In this document: in pieces, positions 6,379 to 6,847 of the stretch | How the letters are laid out: each line of letters opens with the position of its first letter | Numbering within the stretch: the stretch's first letter is position 1 | NCBI GenBank assembly: GCA_013003145.1 | Contig: JABDLH010000028.1 | Span: forward strand, 1 to 6,847 | DNA length: 6,847 nucleotides | Source of the DNA: Flavobacteriaceae bacterium | GTDB taxonomy: Bacteria > Bacteroidota > Bacteroidia > Flavobacteriales > Flavobacteriaceae | Direction of reading: 5' to 3' | Made by a program: the position numbers and the translations under genes | Notes under the pieces: generated by a model | What the model was told of the DNA's origin: nothing | What the model saw: the letters and a program-made list of their open reading frames with translations, nothing else | Database searches by the model: none

Positions 6379-6847
6379 TCAGTCTTTAAATTCTTTCAGA
6401 ACAGCCCGGTTAGGCAGATCCTCGTAACCCATGTTATAGAGGGTAAACGAGAATATATCTGCATACTGCTCTATGGTTTTACTCACAGGAGTCCCGGCAC
6501 CGTGACCGGCATTGGTCTCTATCCGGATCAGGACAGGGTTGTCCCCGGCTTGTTTTTCCTGTAGGGTTGCAGCAAATTTAAAACTGTGAGCTGGCACTAC
6601 CCGGTCATCGTGATCTCCTGTAGTGACCAATGTAGCCGGGTAAGATTCACCCTCCTTTACATTGTGCAGCGGAGAGTAACCGCGCAAGTATTCAAACATC
6701 TCTTTATTATCCTCGGAAGTTCCGTAGTCGTATGCCCAACCTGCCCCTGCGGTAAAGGTGTGGTATCGCAGCATATCAAGAACCCCAACTGCCGGCAGGG
6801 CTACCTTCATCAGGTCCGGGCGTTGTGTCATTACAGCACCGACGAGC
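6379..6847 (-). CDS. prolyl oligopeptidase family serine peptidase (S9), C-terminal part
   Basis: This is the C-terminal 155 or so residues of a gene that continues beyond the right edge; the frame is open through 6847. S9 prolyl oligopeptidases cleave short peptides after proline with an alpha/beta-hydrolase catalytic domain. The first visible residues, [12 protein letters not shown], directly follow the place where the nucleophile motif GGSNGG normally sits, so the catalytic Ser lies just outside. The other two triad members are present: Asp in [17 protein letters not shown] (first Asp after His) and His in [31 protein letters not shown] and YDYGTSED are typical of the prolyl endopeptidase branch. 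The internal Met at the complement of 6829-6831 is not the true start. Any N-terminal signal peptide or beta-propeller lies outside the window, so location in the cell cannot be judged. The gene ends normally and is followed by its own terminator. Confidence 0.92.
   Translation of the reverse strand, partial: LVGAVMTQRPDLMKVALPAVGVLDMLRYHTFTAGAGWAYDYGTSEDNKEMFEYLRGYSPLHNVKEGESYPATLVTTGDHDDRVVPAHSFKFAATLQEKQAGDNPVLIRIETNAGHGAGTPVSKTIEQYADIFSFTLYNMGYEDLPNRAVLKEFKD

Noticed and set aside
1..6847. CRISPR array, mobile element, toxin-antitoxin or defence system
   Set aside because: No regularly spaced repeats, terminal inverted repeats, transposase or recombinase motifs, or small paired ORFs are seen. 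The genes are housekeeping or common accessory metabolic genes.

Overview
The window looks like a chromosomal housekeeping segment from a Bacteroidota bacterium, most likely Flavobacteriaceae. Three things suggest this: protein sequences of flavobacterial type (YceD, bL32, FabH, AccC), the pdxA–yceD–rpmF–fabH–accB–accC gene order, and an exact TTG-N19-TAnnTTTG promoter of the Bacteroidota primary-sigma type. Base composition looks mid-GC. Genus cannot be fixed from the sequence alone.

Layout. Bases 1-143 hold the 3' end of pdxA (vitamin B6 synthesis). A Bacteroidota-type promoter at 194-223 precedes a short unit of yceD (DUF177) and rpmF (ribosomal protein bL32), closed by a strong intrinsic terminator at 1008-1039. 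After a 117-nt leader come fabH, accB and accC on the + strand, closed by a second terminator at 4135-4171. These three supply the front end of fatty-acid synthesis: AccB carries biotin, AccC carboxylates it (with AccA/AccD, not in this window, making malonyl-CoA), and FabH condenses acyl-CoA primer with malonyl-ACP. The arrangement recalls the E. coli order yceD-rpmF-plsX-fabH, but no plsX lies between rpmF and fabH here.

Downstream the theme changes. A + strand FAD-dependent DAO-family oxidoreductase of unknown substrate (4208-5326) runs tail to tail, with only 2 nt between stop codons, into a - strand ABC-transporter ATPase (5329-6303) that has no permease beside it in this window. A - strand terminator (6330-6359) separates the ATPase from the C-terminal part of an S9 prolyl oligopeptidase that enters from the right edge.

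I found no CRISPR array, tRNA, rRNA, insertion sequence, phage gene or obvious transferred island. I see no convincing undescribed system. The points worth a second look are start-site corrections, regulatory architecture, and the two poorly characterised genes around 4.2-6.3 kb.
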